Assembly: GCA_021805275.1 (NCBI GenBank) | Contig: JAJZFQ010000095.1 | Span: 1 to 34,295, forward strand | Reading direction: 5' to 3' | Length of the DNA stretch: 34,295 bases | DNA from: Pseudomonadota bacterium | GTDB taxonomy: Bacteria > Pseudomonadota > Gammaproteobacteria > Steroidobacterales > Steroidobacteraceae | Part shown: positions 15,994-26,142 of the stretch, piece by piece | How the letters are laid out: every line of letters begins with the position of its first letter | Numbering within the stretch: position 1 is the stretch's first letter | Notes under the pieces: generated by a model | Told to the model about the DNA's origin: nothing | What the model saw: only the letters and a program-made list of their open reading frames with translations | The model's database searches: none | Position numbers and translations under genes: made by a program

Positions 15994-17165
15994 GTGCTCC
16001 GCGTGATCGCGGCTCGTCCATCACCCGCACGGTGCGCGCGGGCCTGGAGTCCGACCCCAACACCGGCGCGGTCGTCCCGCCGGTTCATCTGAGTTCGACG
16101 TTCGCGTTCCGCGCCTTCGGCGAGAAAGGCCGCTACGACTACACCCGCTCGGGCAACCCGACGCGGGATCTGCTCGGTGCCGCGCTCGCGGAGCTCGAGG
16201 GCGGCGCCGGCGCCGTGGTGACCGCCACCGGTATGGCCGGGGTGACGCTTGCCGGTTACCTCGCACCGGCCGGCGGGCGGATCGTGGCGCCGCACGACTG
16301 CTACGGCGGCACGTACCGCCTGTTCGATGCGTGGCGGCGCCGGGGCGAGCGGCAGGTGGAGTTCGTCGATTACGCCGACGGCGCGGCACTCGAGGCGGCG
16401 CTCGCGGCACCGGCGGCGCTGGTGTGGATCGAGACGCCCAGCAACCCGCTGCTGCGGATCACGGACATCGAGCGCGTTGCGGCCCTGGGGCATGCCGCGG
16501 GCGCCAAGGTCGTCGTGGACAACACCTTTCTCTCCCCCGCATGGCAGCAGCCGCTCGGCCTCGGCGCCGACCTCGTCGTGCACTCAACGACCAAGTACCT
16601 CAACGGCCACAGCGACGTGGTCGGCGGTGCGGTGGTGGCGCGCGAGGCGAGGGTGCTCGAGGAACTCGCCTGGTGGGCCAATTGCCTCGGGCTGACCGGC
16701 TCGCCGTTCGACAGCTTCCTCACGCTGCGCGGCCTGCGCACGCTGCATGCCCGCCTCGAGCACCATGGCCGCAACGCCCAGGCGCTCGCCGAGTGGTTGA
16801 GCGGCGAGCCGGGCGTCGTGCGCGTGCACTATCCGGGACTCGCGAGCCATCCGGGCCATGCGCTCGCGCGGCGGCAGCAGCGCGGCTTTGGCGCCATCGT
16901 CACCCTGGAGCTCGCTGGCGGGCTGCCTGCGGTGCGTACGTTCACAGACGGGCTGCAGTTTTTTTCCCTCGCCGAGTCACTCGGCGGGGTGGAGAGCCTG
17001 CTCGCGCACCCGGCCACGATGACCCATGCGGCGATGGATGCCGAGGCGCGCGCCCGGGCGGGTCTTGCCGACGGGTTGATCCGCCTCTCGGTCGGCATCG
17101 AGGCGCTGGAGGACCTGCGCGGGGATCTGGCGGCGGGACTGGCGCGTGTCGCCTCGGCGCGATAG
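15990..17165 (+). CDS. metB: cystathionine gamma-synthase family PLP enzyme
   Basis: Cys/Met-metabolism PLP enzyme of 391 residues. Features: VVPPVHLSSTFAF, YTRSGNPTRDLLGAALAELE, the cofactor stacking segment CYGGTYRLFD, the VDNTFLSPAWQQPL strand, and Schiff-base lysine Lys202 in HSTTKYLNGHSDVVGG. C-terminal SLGGVESLLAHPATMTHA is typical of gamma-synthases. It would condense O-acylhomoserine with cysteine (giving cystathionine) or with sulfide; sequence alone does not separate the two, but coupling to metX under a SAM riboswitch fixes the pathway. ATG overlaps the metX stop. No homoserine dehydrogenase follows, unlike the three-gene cluster I recall from xanthomonads. Confidence 0.92.
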   Translation: MSAPRDRGSSITRTVRAGLESDPNTGAVVPPVHLSSTFAFRAFGEKGRYDYTRSGNPTRDLLGAALAELEGGAGAVVTATGMAGVTLAGYLAPAGGRIVAPHDCYGGTYRLFDAWRRRGERQVEFVDYADGAALEAALAAPAALVWIETPSNPLLRITDIERVAALGHAAGAKVVVDNTFLSPAWQQPLGLGADLVVHSTTKYLNGHSDVVGGAVVAREARVLEELAWWANCLGLTGSPFDSFLTLRGLRTLHARLEHHGRNAQALAEWLSGEPGVVRVHYPGLASHPGHALARRQQRGFGAIVTLELAGGLPAVRTFTDGLQFFSLAESLGGVESLLAHPATMTHAAMDAEARARAGLADGLIRLSVGIEALEDLRGDLAAGLARVASAR

Positions 17166-17581
17166 CGCACCGGCGCCGGCCTGACAGGCGGGGCGGGTCG
17201 GCTCTCTCCTCTTTACATTGCTTGATAGCGAGAGTAGGTTTCGCACCCTCATTTCGGACCGTGAGGTCGTCCCCAGTTGGGCAGTAGTCGTACGAGTGGT
17301 TGCAGACGTCGCGCGCTGCGCGGCGTTCCGCGCTCGGCAGTGCTGATCCCGGGGACGATGACCGCGGCGTCAGTCTGACGCGCGCAATGGTTGACGCCGG
17401 ATTCCTCGGCGCCAGCACTTCGGTTACCACCCGTTTTTTAATAATCTAGGCGGCGCACCCCGGCTGTTGGGGTGCGCATTCTGTCGCGTCACGGCCGCGC
17501 GCTTGCATGCCGCGGTACGGCGTGCGCCGGTGTGCGGGGGGAGGGTTCCCCCGGGCCGCCGGCGCACGAGGGTGGTGAAAT
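17166..17581. other. gap between met genes and the NRAMP cluster: possible promoter and hairpin
   Basis: No gene was recognised. Near the right end is an AT-rich tract (ttttttaataatct, about 17434-17447): TTCGGT and TAATCT spaced 17 nt could be a promoter. A perfect 9-bp hairpin, gcgcacccc (17453-17461) and ggggtgcgc (17469-17477), follows at once and would lie at the start of that transcript. I looked for a metal-sensing riboswitch of the yybP-ykoY type and saw none of its conserved blocks. Confidence 0.35.
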
Positions 17582-17752
17582 ATGATCACACAGCAGGGGT
17601 TTGGATGTGCCGCCGCGCACGAGCGCCCGCGCGGTGGCCCGCAGCGGTTCACGCCGGCGCTGCCGCCCCGGGAGCGGCTCGATCTGCAGGCGCCACGGCA
17701 GCGCGGCGCCGTCTCGGGGCGCATCGAGTGCGCGTGGCGGACGTGCGCATGA
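17582..17752 (+). CDS. small ORF (56 codons) translationally coupled to the NRAMP-like gene
   Basis: ATG at 17582 follows GAGGGTGG by about 6 nt, and the stop TGA overlaps the next gene's start as ATGA, the pattern of coupled genes. The product begins MITQQGFGCAAAHERPRGG and ends SGRIECAWRTCA; it has three cysteines, many arginines and prolines, and no obvious membrane segment. Third codon positions are mostly G or C, as in the neighbouring genes. I know no family for it. It may be a real small protein, or only a leader whose translation opens the NRAMP start site. Confidence 0.45.
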   Translation: MITQQGFGCAAAHERPRGGPQRFTPALPPRERLDLQAPRQRGAVSGRIECAWRTCA

Positions 17753-19122
17753 GCAGCCGCCGGGAGTTTCGGCCCTGCGAGGAGTGCCCGCCGATCCCCG
17801 AGGGACTCGAGCACCGACTGCGCGACCGGCTGCATCTGGCGGAGCTGCACCGCAACGCCACCCATTGGCGCGGCCGGCTGGTGCTCGCCCTGGCGCTGCT
17901 CGGCCCGGGCGTGCTGGTCATGCTCGGGGACAACGACGCGGGGGGCGTGATCACTTACATGCAGACCGGTGCCGCTTACGGGCTGGGACTGTTTCTGCCG
18001 CTGATGCTGCTGCTCGGGTTCGTGGCCTACGTCGTGCAGGAGATGACGGTTCGCCTTGGTGCGGTCACCCGCCGCGGTCACGCCGAGCTCATCTGGAAGC
18101 GTTACGGGCCGTTCTGGGGATGGTTCTCGCTGATCGATTTGATCGTAGCCAACGTGCTCACGCTGATGACGGAGTTCATCGGCATCCGCCTCGGCGGGCA
18201 GGCGCTTGGCCTGAGCGCCTGGCTGACGGTGCCGGCCGCGCTCGTTTTCGTCACCGTGGTGCTGGTGTTCCTACGCTATTGGACCTGGGAGCGGATTTCG
18301 CTGTTCGTCGCGGCGTTCAACCTCGTCTTCGTGCCGCTCGCGGTGCTCGCGCACCCGCACTGGCACGCGGTGGCGATGGCCTTCGCCGGACAGGGTTGGG
18401 CGGTTCCCGGCGGGGTGCTGTCGGTGACTTTCCTGGTGTTGATCTCGGCCAACATCGGCACGACGATCGCGCCGTGGCAGCTGTTCTTCCAGCAGTCCTG
18501 CGTCGTCGACAAGGGACTGCTGCCGCAGGACATTCGCGCCGGGCGGCGCGACCTGCTGCTCGGCGTGTTCGGCATGGTGCTGGTCGCCACGGCGCTGATC
18601 GTGCTTGCGGCCCAGACGCTCAAGGGTGCGCCGAACGCGCAGCAGCTCGATGCCGAAGTCGTCCTCGCGGCGGTGCGCGCCAAGCTCGGCACCGGCATGA
18701 TGGCGCTGTTCGCGCTCGGCCTGATGGAGGCGGGCCTGATTGCCACCATCGTCATCACCGCGAGCAGCGCCTGGGCGGTGGGCGAGGCGTTCGGGATCGA
18801 CCGCTCGTTAAATGCGGCGCCGCGCGAGGCGCTGGGGTTCTACCTGCCGGCGGTCGCCGGCACCACAGTGGCGGCGGTGCTGGTGATGATTCCGGGACTG
18901 AACCTGGGCTTTCTCAACCTCAGCGTGCAGGTCATCGCCACGGTGTTCATGCCGGCGGCGATGCTGTTCCTGCTGATGCTGCTCAATGACCGCGAGCTGA
19001 TGGGCGAGCACGTCAATTCCCCGCGCCGCAATGCGGTCTCGATCGCTATCATGGTGGGGCTGATCGTGTGCAACGGCCTGTACGGGCTCGCCACGATCTT
19101 CCCGCGTGTCTTCGGAGGGTAA
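17749..19122 (+). CDS. NRAMP-family metal ion transporter, atypical metal site
   Basis: A polytopic inner-membrane protein of 457 residues, about 11 helices, clearly of the NRAMP (SLC11) fold: LLGPGVLVMLG at helix 1 and YVVQEMTVRLG at helix 3. The two motifs that bind transition metals in MntH differ: the helix-1 DPGN is replaced by DNDAGG (61-66), and the helix-6 MPH region reads SANIGTTIAPWQL (233-245), with no Met or His. Related proteins lacking these residues have been linked to magnesium transport, so the substrate should not be assumed to be manganese. Start at 17749 is chosen by the ATGA overlap and loss of conservation upstream. The open frame reaches back to 17467, but that part is Arg/Ala-rich and unlike the family. 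Confidence 0.88.
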   Translation: MSSRREFRPCEECPPIPEGLEHRLRDRLHLAELHRNATHWRGRLVLALALLGPGVLVMLGDNDAGGVITYMQTGAAYGLGLFLPLMLLLGFVAYVVQEMTVRLGAVTRRGHAELIWKRYGPFWGWFSLIDLIVANVLTLMTEFIGIRLGGQALGLSAWLTVPAALVFVTVVLVFLRYWTWERISLFVAAFNLVFVPLAVLAHPHWHAVAMAFAGQGWAVPGGVLSVTFLVLISANIGTTIAPWQLFFQQSCVVDKGLLPQDIRAGRRDLLLGVFGMVLVATALIVLAAQTLKGAPNAQQLDAEVVLAAVRAKLGTGMMALFALGLMEAGLIATIVITASSAWAVGEAFGIDRSLNAAPREALGFYLPAVAGTTVAAVLVMIPGLNLGFLNLSVQVIATVFMPAAMLFLLMLLNDRELMGEHVNSPRRNAVSIAIMVGLIVCNGLYGLATIFPRVFGG

Positions 19123-19125
19123 GGG

Positions 19126-19323
19126 ATGAAGGAGCTCAGCGATTTCCAGGCGCAGGAGATCCGCCGGCTGCTCGAGCAGGAGCGCTGGGACGTGCCGCTC
19201 GGGGAGGTGAGGCGCATCCGCCTCACTACGGCCCAGCAGGCCGTGTTCTGGGGACTGCGGGTCTACGTGCTGGTGATGACCGCGGTCGTGGTCTGGGCAT
19301 TCCTGCACGGGGCGGCCGGCTGA
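19126..19323 (+). CDS. small single-helix membrane protein next to the NRAMP gene
   Basis: A 65-residue protein starting 3 nt after the NRAMP stop, with GGAGGGTAAGGG as a strong Shine-Dalgarno. The first 37 residues are charged and predicted helical (MKELSDFQAQEIRRLLEQER), followed by one membrane segment (about 39-61, VFWGLRVYVLVMTAVVVWAF). I know no named family. Its tight spacing implies co-translation with the transporter, so it may be an accessory subunit or regulator of it; that is inference from position only. Confidence 0.7.
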   Translation: MKELSDFQAQEIRRLLEQERWDVPLGEVRRIRLTTAQQAVFWGLRVYVLVMTAVVVWAFLHGAAG

Positions 19324-19367
19324 GCGCTCGTCCCGTGCGAGCGCACACGGCGCCGGCTAGAGCCGGC
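19324..19367. repeat. small inverted repeats between convergent genes
   Basis: gcgctcg (19324-19330) pairs with cgagcgc (19338-19344), and gccggct/agccggc form a second short palindrome at about 19352-19367, overlapping the leuB stop. They lie between the ends of two convergent genes and could slow transcription from either side, but no T-run is present. Confidence 0.35.
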
Positions 19368-20412
19368 TGAGCACTGCCTCGCCCACCTCACGCGTCGAGA
19401 TCGGCCGGGCATCGCCGGCGATGTCGGGTGTGAGCGCTGCGGCGCTGATCGCCTGCGAGACGGCGGCCTCGAGCGAGTCGGCCTCGGTCGTGAGCCCGAG
19501 CGAGTGGCGCAGCAGCAGCGCGACGCTGAGCAGCGTGCCGTAGGGATTGGCGATGCCCCGGCCGGCGATGTCCGGGGCCGAGCCGTGGATCGGCTCGTAC
19601 AGGCCCCGCGGACCCTCGCCGAGGGAGGCGGAGGGCAGCAGGCCGAGCGAGCCGGCGAGCATCGAGGCCTCGTCCGTCAGGATGTCACCGAACATGTTCT
19701 CCGTGACCAGCACATCGAAATCGCGCGGCCGGCGGATCAGGTGCATGGCCGCGGCATCGACCAGCATGTGCTCCAGGGCGACATTCGGGAACTCCTCGCG
19801 CATCACGCGCGTGGTCACCTGGCGCCACAGGCGCGAGGTCTCCAGCACGTTCGACTTGTCGATCGAGACGAGGTTGCGCCGACGCCGTTCGGCCAAGCGC
19901 CCCGCAGCGCGCACGATGCGCTCGATCTCGGCCACCGTGTACGTGCACAGATCCGAGGCGCGCTCGGCGTCGCGGTGCTTCTCCCCGAAGTAGATCCCCC
20001 CGGTGAGTTCGCGCACGAACACCAGGTCGACCCCCTCGAGCACCTCGCTCTTGAGCGTCGAGGCGCCGAGCAGCGCCGGGTGCACCTTGACGGGGCGCAG
20101 GTTCGCGTAGACCCCGAGCGCCCGGCGCAGCGCGAGCAGCCCCTGCTCGGGGCGCACCTTCGCCTCGGGCGCTGACCATTTCGCACCGCCGATCGCTCCG
20201 AGCAGCACCGCTTCGGCGGCGAGGCAGCCGCTGAGCGTCGTCTCAGGCAGCGGATTACCGGTGAGATCGATGGCCGCGCCGCCGAAGGGCAGCTCGGTGA
20301 GCGTGAAGCTGTGGCCGTGGCGCTGCGCGATCGCGCGCAGGCAGCGTACGCCCTCGGCGATGACTTCCGGTCCGATGCCATCGCCGGGCAGGACGGCGAT
20401 ATGCGCCTTCAT
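19357..20412 (-). CDS. leuB: 3-isopropylmalate dehydrogenase
   Basis: NAD-dependent oxidative decarboxylase of leucine synthesis; 351 residues. Family segments: [14 protein letters not shown] at the N-terminus, [26 protein letters not shown], the metal-binding [15 protein letters not shown], and the NAD-binding [18 protein letters not shown]. Catalytic Lys and Tyr positions appear intact. The ATG overlaps the leuD stop as ATGA. It is the last gene of the ilvC-leuA-ilvE-leuC-leuD-leuB unit. Confidence 0.96.
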   Translation of the reverse strand: MKAHIAVLPGDGIGPEVIAEGVRCLRAIAQRHGHSFTLTELPFGGAAIDLTGNPLPETTLSGCLAAEAVLLGAIGGAKWSAPEAKVRPEQGLLALRRALGVYANLRPVKVHPALLGASTLKSEVLEGVDLVFVRELTGGIYFGEKHRDAERASDLCTYTVAEIERIVRAAGRLAERRRRNLVSIDKSNVLETSRLWRQVTTRVMREEFPNVALEHMLVDAAAMHLIRRPRDFDVLVTENMFGDILTDEASMLAGSLGLLPSASLGEGPRGLYEPIHGSAPDIAGRGIANPYGTLLSVALLLRHSLGLTTEADSLEAAVSQAISAAALTPDIAGDARPISTREVGEAVLSRL

Positions 20413-20990
20413 GCCTGACCTCGGCGTGCCTCGTAGGCGGCGATCTCGGCGTCGCGCGCGAGCAGGAAGCCGAGCTCATCGACCCCGTTCATCAGGCAGT
20501 AGCGGGCGAACGGCTCGAGCGGAAAGCGTATCGCCTCGCCCGTCGGCAGCGTGAGTGTGCTCGAGTCCAGATCGATGCTGAGCTCGACGCCGGGGTGCCC
20601 GATGAGCCAGCGGTGCGCGGCGGGCTCGACGATCACCGGCAGCAGGCCGTTCTTCAGGGCGTTGTTGCGAAAGATGTCGGCGATCTGCGTGCTCACCACC
20701 GCGCGGATGCCGAAGTCGGTGAGTGCCCACGGGGCGTGCTCGCGCGAGGAGCCGCAGCCGAAGTTGTGACCGGCGACCAGGATATTGCAGCCGTGCGCGT
20801 GCGGCTGATTCAGCACGAACTCCGCGCGCGGCGCCCCGTCGGGAGCATAGCGCCAGTCGGCGAACAGGTGCTCCCCGAGGCCCTCGCGGGTGGTCGTGGT
20901 GAGGAAGCGGGCCGGAATGATCTGATCGGTGTCGACGTCGCTCGCGGGCAGGACGACGGTACGCGAGCGTAGGGTACGGATCGGCTCCAT
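20409..20990 (-). CDS. leuD: isopropylmalate isomerase small subunit
   Basis: The swivel-domain subunit of isopropylmalate isomerase; 193 residues, as in related species. Motifs: [15 protein letters not shown], the [18 protein letters not shown] substrate loop, and [15 protein letters not shown]. The ATG at 20990 overlaps the leuC stop by one base (TAATG). It works as a heterodimer with LeuC. Confidence 0.96.
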   Translation of the reverse strand: MEPIRTLRSRTVVLPASDVDTDQIIPARFLTTTTREGLGEHLFADWRYAPDGAPRAEFVLNQPHAHGCNILVAGHNFGCGSSREHAPWALTDFGIRAVVSTQIADIFRNNALKNGLLPVIVEPAAHRWLIGHPGVELSIDLDSSTLTLPTGEAIRFPLEPFARYCLMNGVDELGFLLARDAEIAAYEARRGQA

Positions 20991-22393
20991 TACAGCAGCT
21001 CCCTCGGATCGGTGACGCGCCCCCGCACGGCGCAGGCCGCGGCGGTGAGCGGGCTGGCGAGCAGGGTGCGCGCCCCGATGCCCTGGCGACCCTCGAAATT
21101 GCGGTTGCTGGTGCTCACCGCGTAGTGTCCCTTGGGGACCAGGTCGCCGTTCATGCCGAGGCACATCGAGCAGCCCGATTCGCGCCATTCGGCGCCGGCC
21201 TCGATGAACACCCGATCGAGGCCCTCGGCCTCGGCTTCGCGCTTGACCTGCTGGGAGCCCGGGACCACCAGCAGGTGCACGCCGGCGGCGACCTTGCGCC
21301 CGCGCAGCAGCGCGGCGGCGGTGCGCAGGTCCGACAGCCGACCATTGGTGCAGCTGCCGATGAACACGACGTTCACCGGGTGCTCGCGCAGCAGCTGTCC
21401 CGGCGCGAAGCCCATGTAGGCGAGGGACTTGGCGAATACCGGATCGTCCGCGCGCTCGGGAATGGCCCCGCCGACCGGGATCACCATCCCCGGATTGGTG
21501 CCGTAGGTCATCATCGGCTCGAGCACCGAGGCGTCGATGTCGACTTCACGATCGAACGGCGCGCCGGCATCGCTCGGCAGCTGCCGCCAGCGCGCCACGG
21601 CCGCTTCCCACCCCTCGCCCTGCGGCGCGCGGGGCCGGCCGGCGAGATATCGGAAGGTGGTCTCGTCCGGGGCGATCATGCCGGCGCGCGCGCCAGCCTC
21701 GATCGACATGTTGCACACGGTCATGCGCGCATCCATGTCGAGCGCGCGGATCGTCTCGCCCCGGTACTCGATGACCTGTCCGGTGCCACCGGCCACGCCG
21801 ATCCGCCCGATGATGGCCAGGATGAGGTCCTTCGCGCCGACGCCCTCGGGGAGTCTGCCGCGCACGTTCACCGCAAAGGTACGCGGCTTGCGTTGCAGCA
21901 GGCACTGCGTGGCCAGCACGTGTCCGACCTCGGTCGTGCCGATGCCGAAGGCGAGCGCGCCGAGTGCCCCGTGCGTGCTGGTGTGGCTGTCGCCGCAGAC
22001 CACGGTCTTGCCCGGCTGCGTCAGGCCGAGTTCCGGTCCGATGATGTGCACGATGCCGCGGCGCGCATCGCGCAGGCCGAGCAGCTCGAGGGAGAATGCG
22101 GCGCAATTGCGCTCGAGCTCGCGCACTTGGCGCGCGGCCGCCTCGATGCTGATCGGCGCACCGCCGAAGACCTGCTCAGTGCGCGTCGGCGTGGAGTGAT
22201 CCATGGTGGCGAAGGTCCGCTCGGGACGGCGCAGCTTCAGGCCGCGCTCGCGCAGCACCGTGAAAGCCTGCGGCGAGGTCACCTCGTGGATCAGGTGCAG
22301 ATCGACGTACAGCACCGCCGGTGTGTCGGGCGTCTCGGGCACCACCTCGTGGCCGCGCCACACCTTCTCGAACAGAGTCAGCGGCGCCGTCAT
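20990..22393 (-). CDS. leuC: isopropylmalate isomerase large subunit
   Basis: Iron-sulfur aconitase-family subunit, 467 residues. The three cluster ligands are visible: Cys in [13 protein letters not shown] and the pair in [10 protein letters not shown]. Other segments: [24 protein letters not shown] and [15 protein letters not shown]. Start at 22393 ([12 protein letters not shown]) fits the family and overlaps the ilvE stop as ATGA; an 18-codon longer frame upstream lies within ilvE and is not conserved. Confidence 0.96.
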   Translation of the reverse strand: MTAPLTLFEKVWRGHEVVPETPDTPAVLYVDLHLIHEVTSPQAFTVLRERGLKLRRPERTFATMDHSTPTRTEQVFGGAPISIEAAARQVRELERNCAAFSLELLGLRDARRGIVHIIGPELGLTQPGKTVVCGDSHTSTHGALGALAFGIGTTEVGHVLATQCLLQRKPRTFAVNVRGRLPEGVGAKDLILAIIGRIGVAGGTGQVIEYRGETIRALDMDARMTVCNMSIEAGARAGMIAPDETTFRYLAGRPRAPQGEGWEAAVARWRQLPSDAGAPFDREVDIDASVLEPMMTYGTNPGMVIPVGGAIPERADDPVFAKSLAYMGFAPGQLLREHPVNVVFIGSCTNGRLSDLRTAAALLRGRKVAAGVHLLVVPGSQQVKREAEAEGLDRVFIEAGAEWRESGCSMCLGMNGDLVPKGHYAVSTSNRNFEGRQGIGARTLLASPLTAAACAVRGRVTDPRELL

Positions 22394-23349
22394 GCCTTTG
22401 CTACCGCCGGGGCGCCGGCGAACTCGACGTGATCCAGCCAACCCCATTTGTCGGCGGTGGCGCCGGTGAACAGGCCGAAGAAGGCCTTCTGCAGCGTCTC
22501 GGTGATCGGCCCGCGCGTGCCGCTGCCGACCGTCAGGCGATCGACCGAGCGGATCGGGGTGATCTCGACCGCGGTACCGGTGAAGAACGCCTCATCCGCA
22601 ATATAGAGGAGTTCGCGCGGCAGGGCGCACTCGCGCACCTCGATGCCGCGCTCCCGGGCCAGACGGATGACCGTGTCGCGGGTGATGCCGCCAAGCACGG
22701 AGTGGGCGAGGGCGGGGGTGAGCAGCACCCCGTCCTTGACCAGGAACAGATTCTCCCCGGAACCCTCGCTGAGGGTGCCGTCCGGGGCGAGGCCGATGCC
22801 TTCCTGAAAGCCCAGGCGACGCGCCTCGGCGCCGATCAGCTGGCTGGAGAGGTAGTTCCCGCCCGCCTTGGCGAGCGCCGGCAGTGTATTCGGGGCGACG
22901 CGGTGCCAGGAGGAGACGCACACGTCCACGCCCTGCTCCTCGCTCTCGTGGCCGAGGTACTTGCCCCACTCCCAGGCGGCCACGGCCACCTCGGTCGGCG
23001 GTTCGTTCTTCGGCGTCACGCCGATCTCACCGTAGCCGCGGAAGGCGACCGGGCGGATGTAGGCGCCCCGGGTGAGCCCGTTGGCGCAGATCACCTGCCG
23101 GCAAGCCTCGTCGAGCTGGCCGGCCGAGAACGGCAGGGTCATGCGGTAGATCTTGGCCGAGTCGAGCAGGCGGCGAGTGTGATCGCGCAGCCGGAAGATG
23201 GCCACGCCGCGGTGCGTCTGGTACGCGCGGATTCCCTCGAAGACGGACGAGCCGTAGTGCAGGGCGTGCGCGAGCACGTGGACCGTGGCCTTCTCCCACG
23301 GAACGAGCTTGCCGTTGAACCAAATGAACTGTGTGGCCGGAATGGGCAT
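22390..23349 (-). CDS. ilvE: branched-chain amino-acid aminotransferase
   Basis: Fold-type IV PLP aminotransferase acting in the last step of leucine, isoleucine and valine synthesis; 319 residues. Motifs: [34 protein letters not shown], the Schiff-base lysine Lys161 in [14 protein letters not shown], and [18 protein letters not shown] at 23349 has GGGAG 7 nt upstream, preferred over an in-frame ATG at 23376. Its place between leuA and leuC is less usual than a separate ilv locus. Confidence 0.95.
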   Translation of the reverse strand: MPIPATQFIWFNGKLVPWEKATVHVLAHALHYGSSVFEGIRAYQTHRGVAIFRLRDHTRRLLDSAKIYRMTLPFSAGQLDEACRQVICANGLTRGAYIRPVAFRGYGEIGVTPKNEPPTEVAVAAWEWGKYLGHESEEQGVDVCVSSWHRVAPNTLPALAKAGGNYLSSQLIGAEARRLGFQEGIGLAPDGTLSEGSGENLFLVKDGVLLTPALAHSVLGGITRDTVIRLARERGIEVRECALPRELLYIADEAFFTGTAVEITPIRSVDRLTVGSGTRGPITETLQKAFFGLFTGATADKWGWLDHVEFAGAPAVAKA

Positions 23350-23376
23350 GAACAATCTCCCGTGGAGCGCTGCCAA

Positions 23377-24954
23377 TCAATGGGTCGGAGCTGCGTGCGC
23401 CGTGGCGGTGCGCTCCTCGCGCGAGCGCCCGCCCGATGCGGCCTGCTCGATGCGGTTAATCACCTCGAGGAATGCCTTGCCGCTCGACTCGACGATGTTG
23501 GTGCTGACGCTCGAGCCCCGATAGGTGCGCTGATTGTACTCCACGTACACCAGCGCCTCGCCCTGGGCGTCCTCGCCCTCGGTGACCGCGCGCACCTCGA
23601 ACTTGCGCAACATCACCTCGATGCCCGTCGCCGCCTCGATCGCCTTGAAGGCCGCATCGACCGGGCCGTCGCCCTGGGCGGTGTGCTCGAGCAGCCGCCC
23701 GTCGCTGTGCCGCAGGCGCACGGTGGCGCTCGCCGGCCCTTCGGTCACCGCGTGCGTCTCGAGCGCGGCAAGGCTCCACGGACCGGCCGCGGTACCCTCG
23801 GCGCGCAGCACGAGCGCCTCGATGTCACCGTCGAACAGCTCCTTCTTGCGGTCGGCGAGCGCCTTGAACTCCTCGAACACTTGGTTCAGCTCCTGCTCCT
23901 CGAGTTCGAAGCCGAGCGCGCGCACACGCTCGCGGAAGGCATGCCGACCGCTGTGCTTGCCGAGAATCAGGTGGCTGCGCGAGAGTCCGACGTCCTCCGG
24001 GCGCATGATCTCGTAGGTCGAGTAGTGCTTGAGCACCCCGTGCTGATGAATGCCCGCCTCGTGCGCGAAGGCGTTCTCCCCGACCACCGCCTTGTTGCGC
24101 GGCACGGGCATCGCCGTGATGCTCGAGACCAGGCGGGAGGTCGGATAGAGCCGGGTGGTCTGGATGGCGGTGGTGACATTGAAGAACGCCGCGCGCGTCT
24201 TCAGCGCCATCACCACTTCCTCGAGCGAGGCGTTGCCCGCCCGCTCCCCGATGCCGTTGATGGTGCACTCGACCTGGCGGGCGCCGGCGACCACCGCGGT
24301 GAGGCTGTTGGCCACGGCCATGCCCAGATCGTTGTGGCAGTGCACCGAGAGGCGGACCCGTTCGATGCCGCGCACGTTCTTGCGCAGATAGCGGAACAGC
24401 TCGGCGAACTCGTCCGGCACCGTGTACCCGACCGTGTCGGGAATGTTCACGGTGCTTGCGCCGGCCTCGATGGCCGCCTCCACCACCTGCGCCAGGAACT
24501 CCAGCTCGGTGCGCGAGGCATCCTCGGGGGAGAACTCCACGTCCTCGCACAGCTCACGGGCCAAGCGCACGCCCTCGACGGCCGCGCGCAGGATCTGCTC
24601 CTCGGCCATGTTGAGCTTGTACTGGCGGTGAATGGCGCTGGTGGCGAGGAACACGTGGATGCGCCGCCGCGGCGCATCGGCGAGGGCGCGCGCGGCGAGT
24701 TCGATGTCCTCGCGGTTGCAGCGCGCGAGGCCGGCGATGATGGGACCGCCGACCTCGCGCGAAACCGCCTGCACGCTCTCCCAGTCCCCCTTGGAGGCGG
24801 CCGGAAAGCCTGCCTCGATCACATCGACGCCGAGCTCGGCGAGCGCCCGCGCCACACGCAGCTTCTCCGGCCGCGTCATGCTGCATCCGGGCGCCTGCTC
24901 GCCATCGCGCAGCGTCGTGTCGAAGATCAGGACCTTGTCGGGTTCGACGGCCAT
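23377..24954 (-). CDS. leuA: 2-isopropylmalate synthase
   Basis: First committed step of leucine synthesis, condensing acetyl-CoA with 2-oxoisovalerate; 525 residues, the long bacterial form. N-terminal TIM barrel with [16 protein letters not shown], the [14 protein letters not shown] metal-binding motif and [15 protein letters not shown]; the C-terminal domain (about 400-525) should be the leucine feedback domain. ATG at 24954 is preceded by AGGAGAT. The gene follows ilvC by 32 nt. Confidence 0.96.
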   Translation of the reverse strand: MAVEPDKVLIFDTTLRDGEQAPGCSMTRPEKLRVARALAELGVDVIEAGFPAASKGDWESVQAVSREVGGPIIAGLARCNREDIELAARALADAPRRRIHVFLATSAIHRQYKLNMAEEQILRAAVEGVRLARELCEDVEFSPEDASRTELEFLAQVVEAAIEAGASTVNIPDTVGYTVPDEFAELFRYLRKNVRGIERVRLSVHCHNDLGMAVANSLTAVVAGARQVECTINGIGERAGNASLEEVVMALKTRAAFFNVTTAIQTTRLYPTSRLVSSITAMPVPRNKAVVGENAFAHEAGIHQHGVLKHYSTYEIMRPEDVGLSRSHLILGKHSGRHAFRERVRALGFELEEQELNQVFEEFKALADRKKELFDGDIEALVLRAEGTAAGPWSLAALETHAVTEGPASATVRLRHSDGRLLEHTAQGDGPVDAAFKAIEAATGIEVMLRKFEVRAVTEGEDAQGEALVYVEYNQRTYRGSSVSTNIVESSGKAFLEVINRIEQAASGGRSREERTATAHAAPTH

Positions 24955-24986
24955 GGGGGTATCTCCTGCGGTCTGGGGGCGAGCGC

Positions 24987-25982
24987 TCAGGCGCGCCGGT
25001 CGTTCAACCAGGGCATGCGGGCGCGCAGGCGCGCGCCGACCTTCTCGATCGGATGCTGGATGTCGCGCTTCAGCAGCTTCTGGTAACGCTTGCCTCCGGT
25101 GGCGTTCTCGCGGATCCACTGGCGGGCGAACGTGCCGGACTGGATTTCCTTCAGCACCTTGCCCATCTCCTTCTTCACGCGCGCATCGACGATGCGCGGG
25201 CCGCGGGTGAGATCGCCGTACTTGGCCGTCTCGCTGATGAACTCGTGCATCTTGGTGATGCCGCCCTCGTGCAGCAGGTCGACGATCAATTTCAGCTCGT
25301 GCAGGCACTCGTAGTAGGCGACCTCGGGCTGGTAGCCAGCCTCGACCAGCGTCTCCCAGCCGCGCACCACGAGCTCGGTAGCGCCACCGCACAGCACCGC
25401 CTGCTCGCCGAACAGATCCGTCTCGGTCTCCTCGGCGAAGGTGGTCTCGAGCACCCCGCCGCGCGTACCGCCGATGCCGTGCGCGTAGGCGAGGGCGCGC
25501 GCATGCGCCTTGCCGGAGGCATTCTGTGCCACCGCGATCAGGCACGGCACGCCGCGGCCCTGCTGGTACTGGCGGCGCACCAGATCGCCCGGGCCCTTCG
25601 GGGCGATGAGCACCACGTCGAGATCCGTGCGCGGCTTGATCTGCTTGAAGTGGATGTTGAACCCGTGCGCGAACAGCAGCGCGGCGCCCGGCTTCAGGGC
25701 CGGCGCGATGCTCTCGTAGAGCGACTTCTGCGCCAGATCGGGCACCAGCATGGCCACCAAGTCCGCCTCACGCGCTGCGCGGGCCGGCTCAGCGACCGCC
25801 AGGCCGTCCTTCTTCGCTTTCTTCCAGCTCGGTCCGCCCTTGCGCACGCCGACGACGACGTCAAAGCCGCTGTCCTTGAGGTTCAGCGCATGCGCGCGGC
25901 CCTGGCTGCCATAGCCCATGACCGCGATGCGCGCCCCACGCAGGGCCTTCGGGTTGACGTCTTTTTGCGAATACAGCTTCAT
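24987..25982 (-). CDS. ilvC: ketol-acid reductoisomerase, class I
   Basis: NADPH-dependent enzyme of the isoleucine/valine pathway; 331 residues, the short class I form. The Rossmann motif reads [21 protein letters not shown] followed by VVVGVRKGG; the metal-binding C-terminal region contains [15 protein letters not shown]. Start ATG at 25982. It is the first gene of the branched-chain unit and follows the attenuator leader at 26046-26305. Confidence 0.96.
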   Translation of the reverse strand: MKLYSQKDVNPKALRGARIAVMGYGSQGRAHALNLKDSGFDVVVGVRKGGPSWKKAKKDGLAVAEPARAAREADLVAMLVPDLAQKSLYESIAPALKPGAALLFAHGFNIHFKQIKPRTDLDVVLIAPKGPGDLVRRQYQQGRGVPCLIAVAQNASGKAHARALAYAHGIGGTRGGVLETTFAEETETDLFGEQAVLCGGATELVVRGWETLVEAGYQPEVAYYECLHELKLIVDLLHEGGITKMHEFISETAKYGDLTRGPRIVDARVKKEMGKVLKEIQSGTFARQWIRENATGGKRYQKLLKRDIQHPIEKVGARLRARMPWLNDRRA

Positions 25983-26045
25983 CTCGATACTCCAAATCGG
26001 CCTCGTGGCCTGGCTTTCAGATCTCAGTCACGCAGTGACACGCAT

Positions 26046-26142
26046 AAAAAACCCCGCAGCGGCGGGTGCCGGTGCGGGGTTTTGGTGTCTTTTCTCGCTC
26101 TGCCTGTCTGTCCTCAGGCGACTGCGAGCACCCCGCACCGGC
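26046..26142 (-). terminator. attenuator: terminator and alternative antiterminator before ilvC
   Basis: On the minus strand AAAACCCCGCA (26083-26073) pairs with TGCGGGGTTTT (26058-26048), and the right arm runs into TTTTTT (26051-26046): a strong intrinsic terminator 64 nt before ilvC. The left-arm stretch CCCCGCACCGGC (26079-26068) is also an exact 12-nt complement of GCCGGTGCGGGG (26142-26131), which lies within the end of the leader ORF. The two pairings are mutually exclusive, as attenuation requires. Confidence 0.88.

Noticed and set aside
17166..17581. A manganese (yybP-ykoY) or guanidine riboswitch before the NRAMP gene
   Set aside because: The conserved loops of these RNAs could not be found; only a simple hairpin is present.
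17467..17748. A 94-codon N-terminal extension of the NRAMP gene
   Set aside because: The added part is Arg/Ala-rich and unlike any NRAMP N-terminus; the ATG at 17749 overlaps the stop of a better-supported small ORF.
22321..25086. A 921-codon plus-strand open frame across leuC, ilvE and leuA
   Set aside because: It is antisense to three strongly conserved genes. Long antisense frames are common in GC-rich DNA, and its composition (His, Arg, Ala, Gly rich) resembles no protein family.
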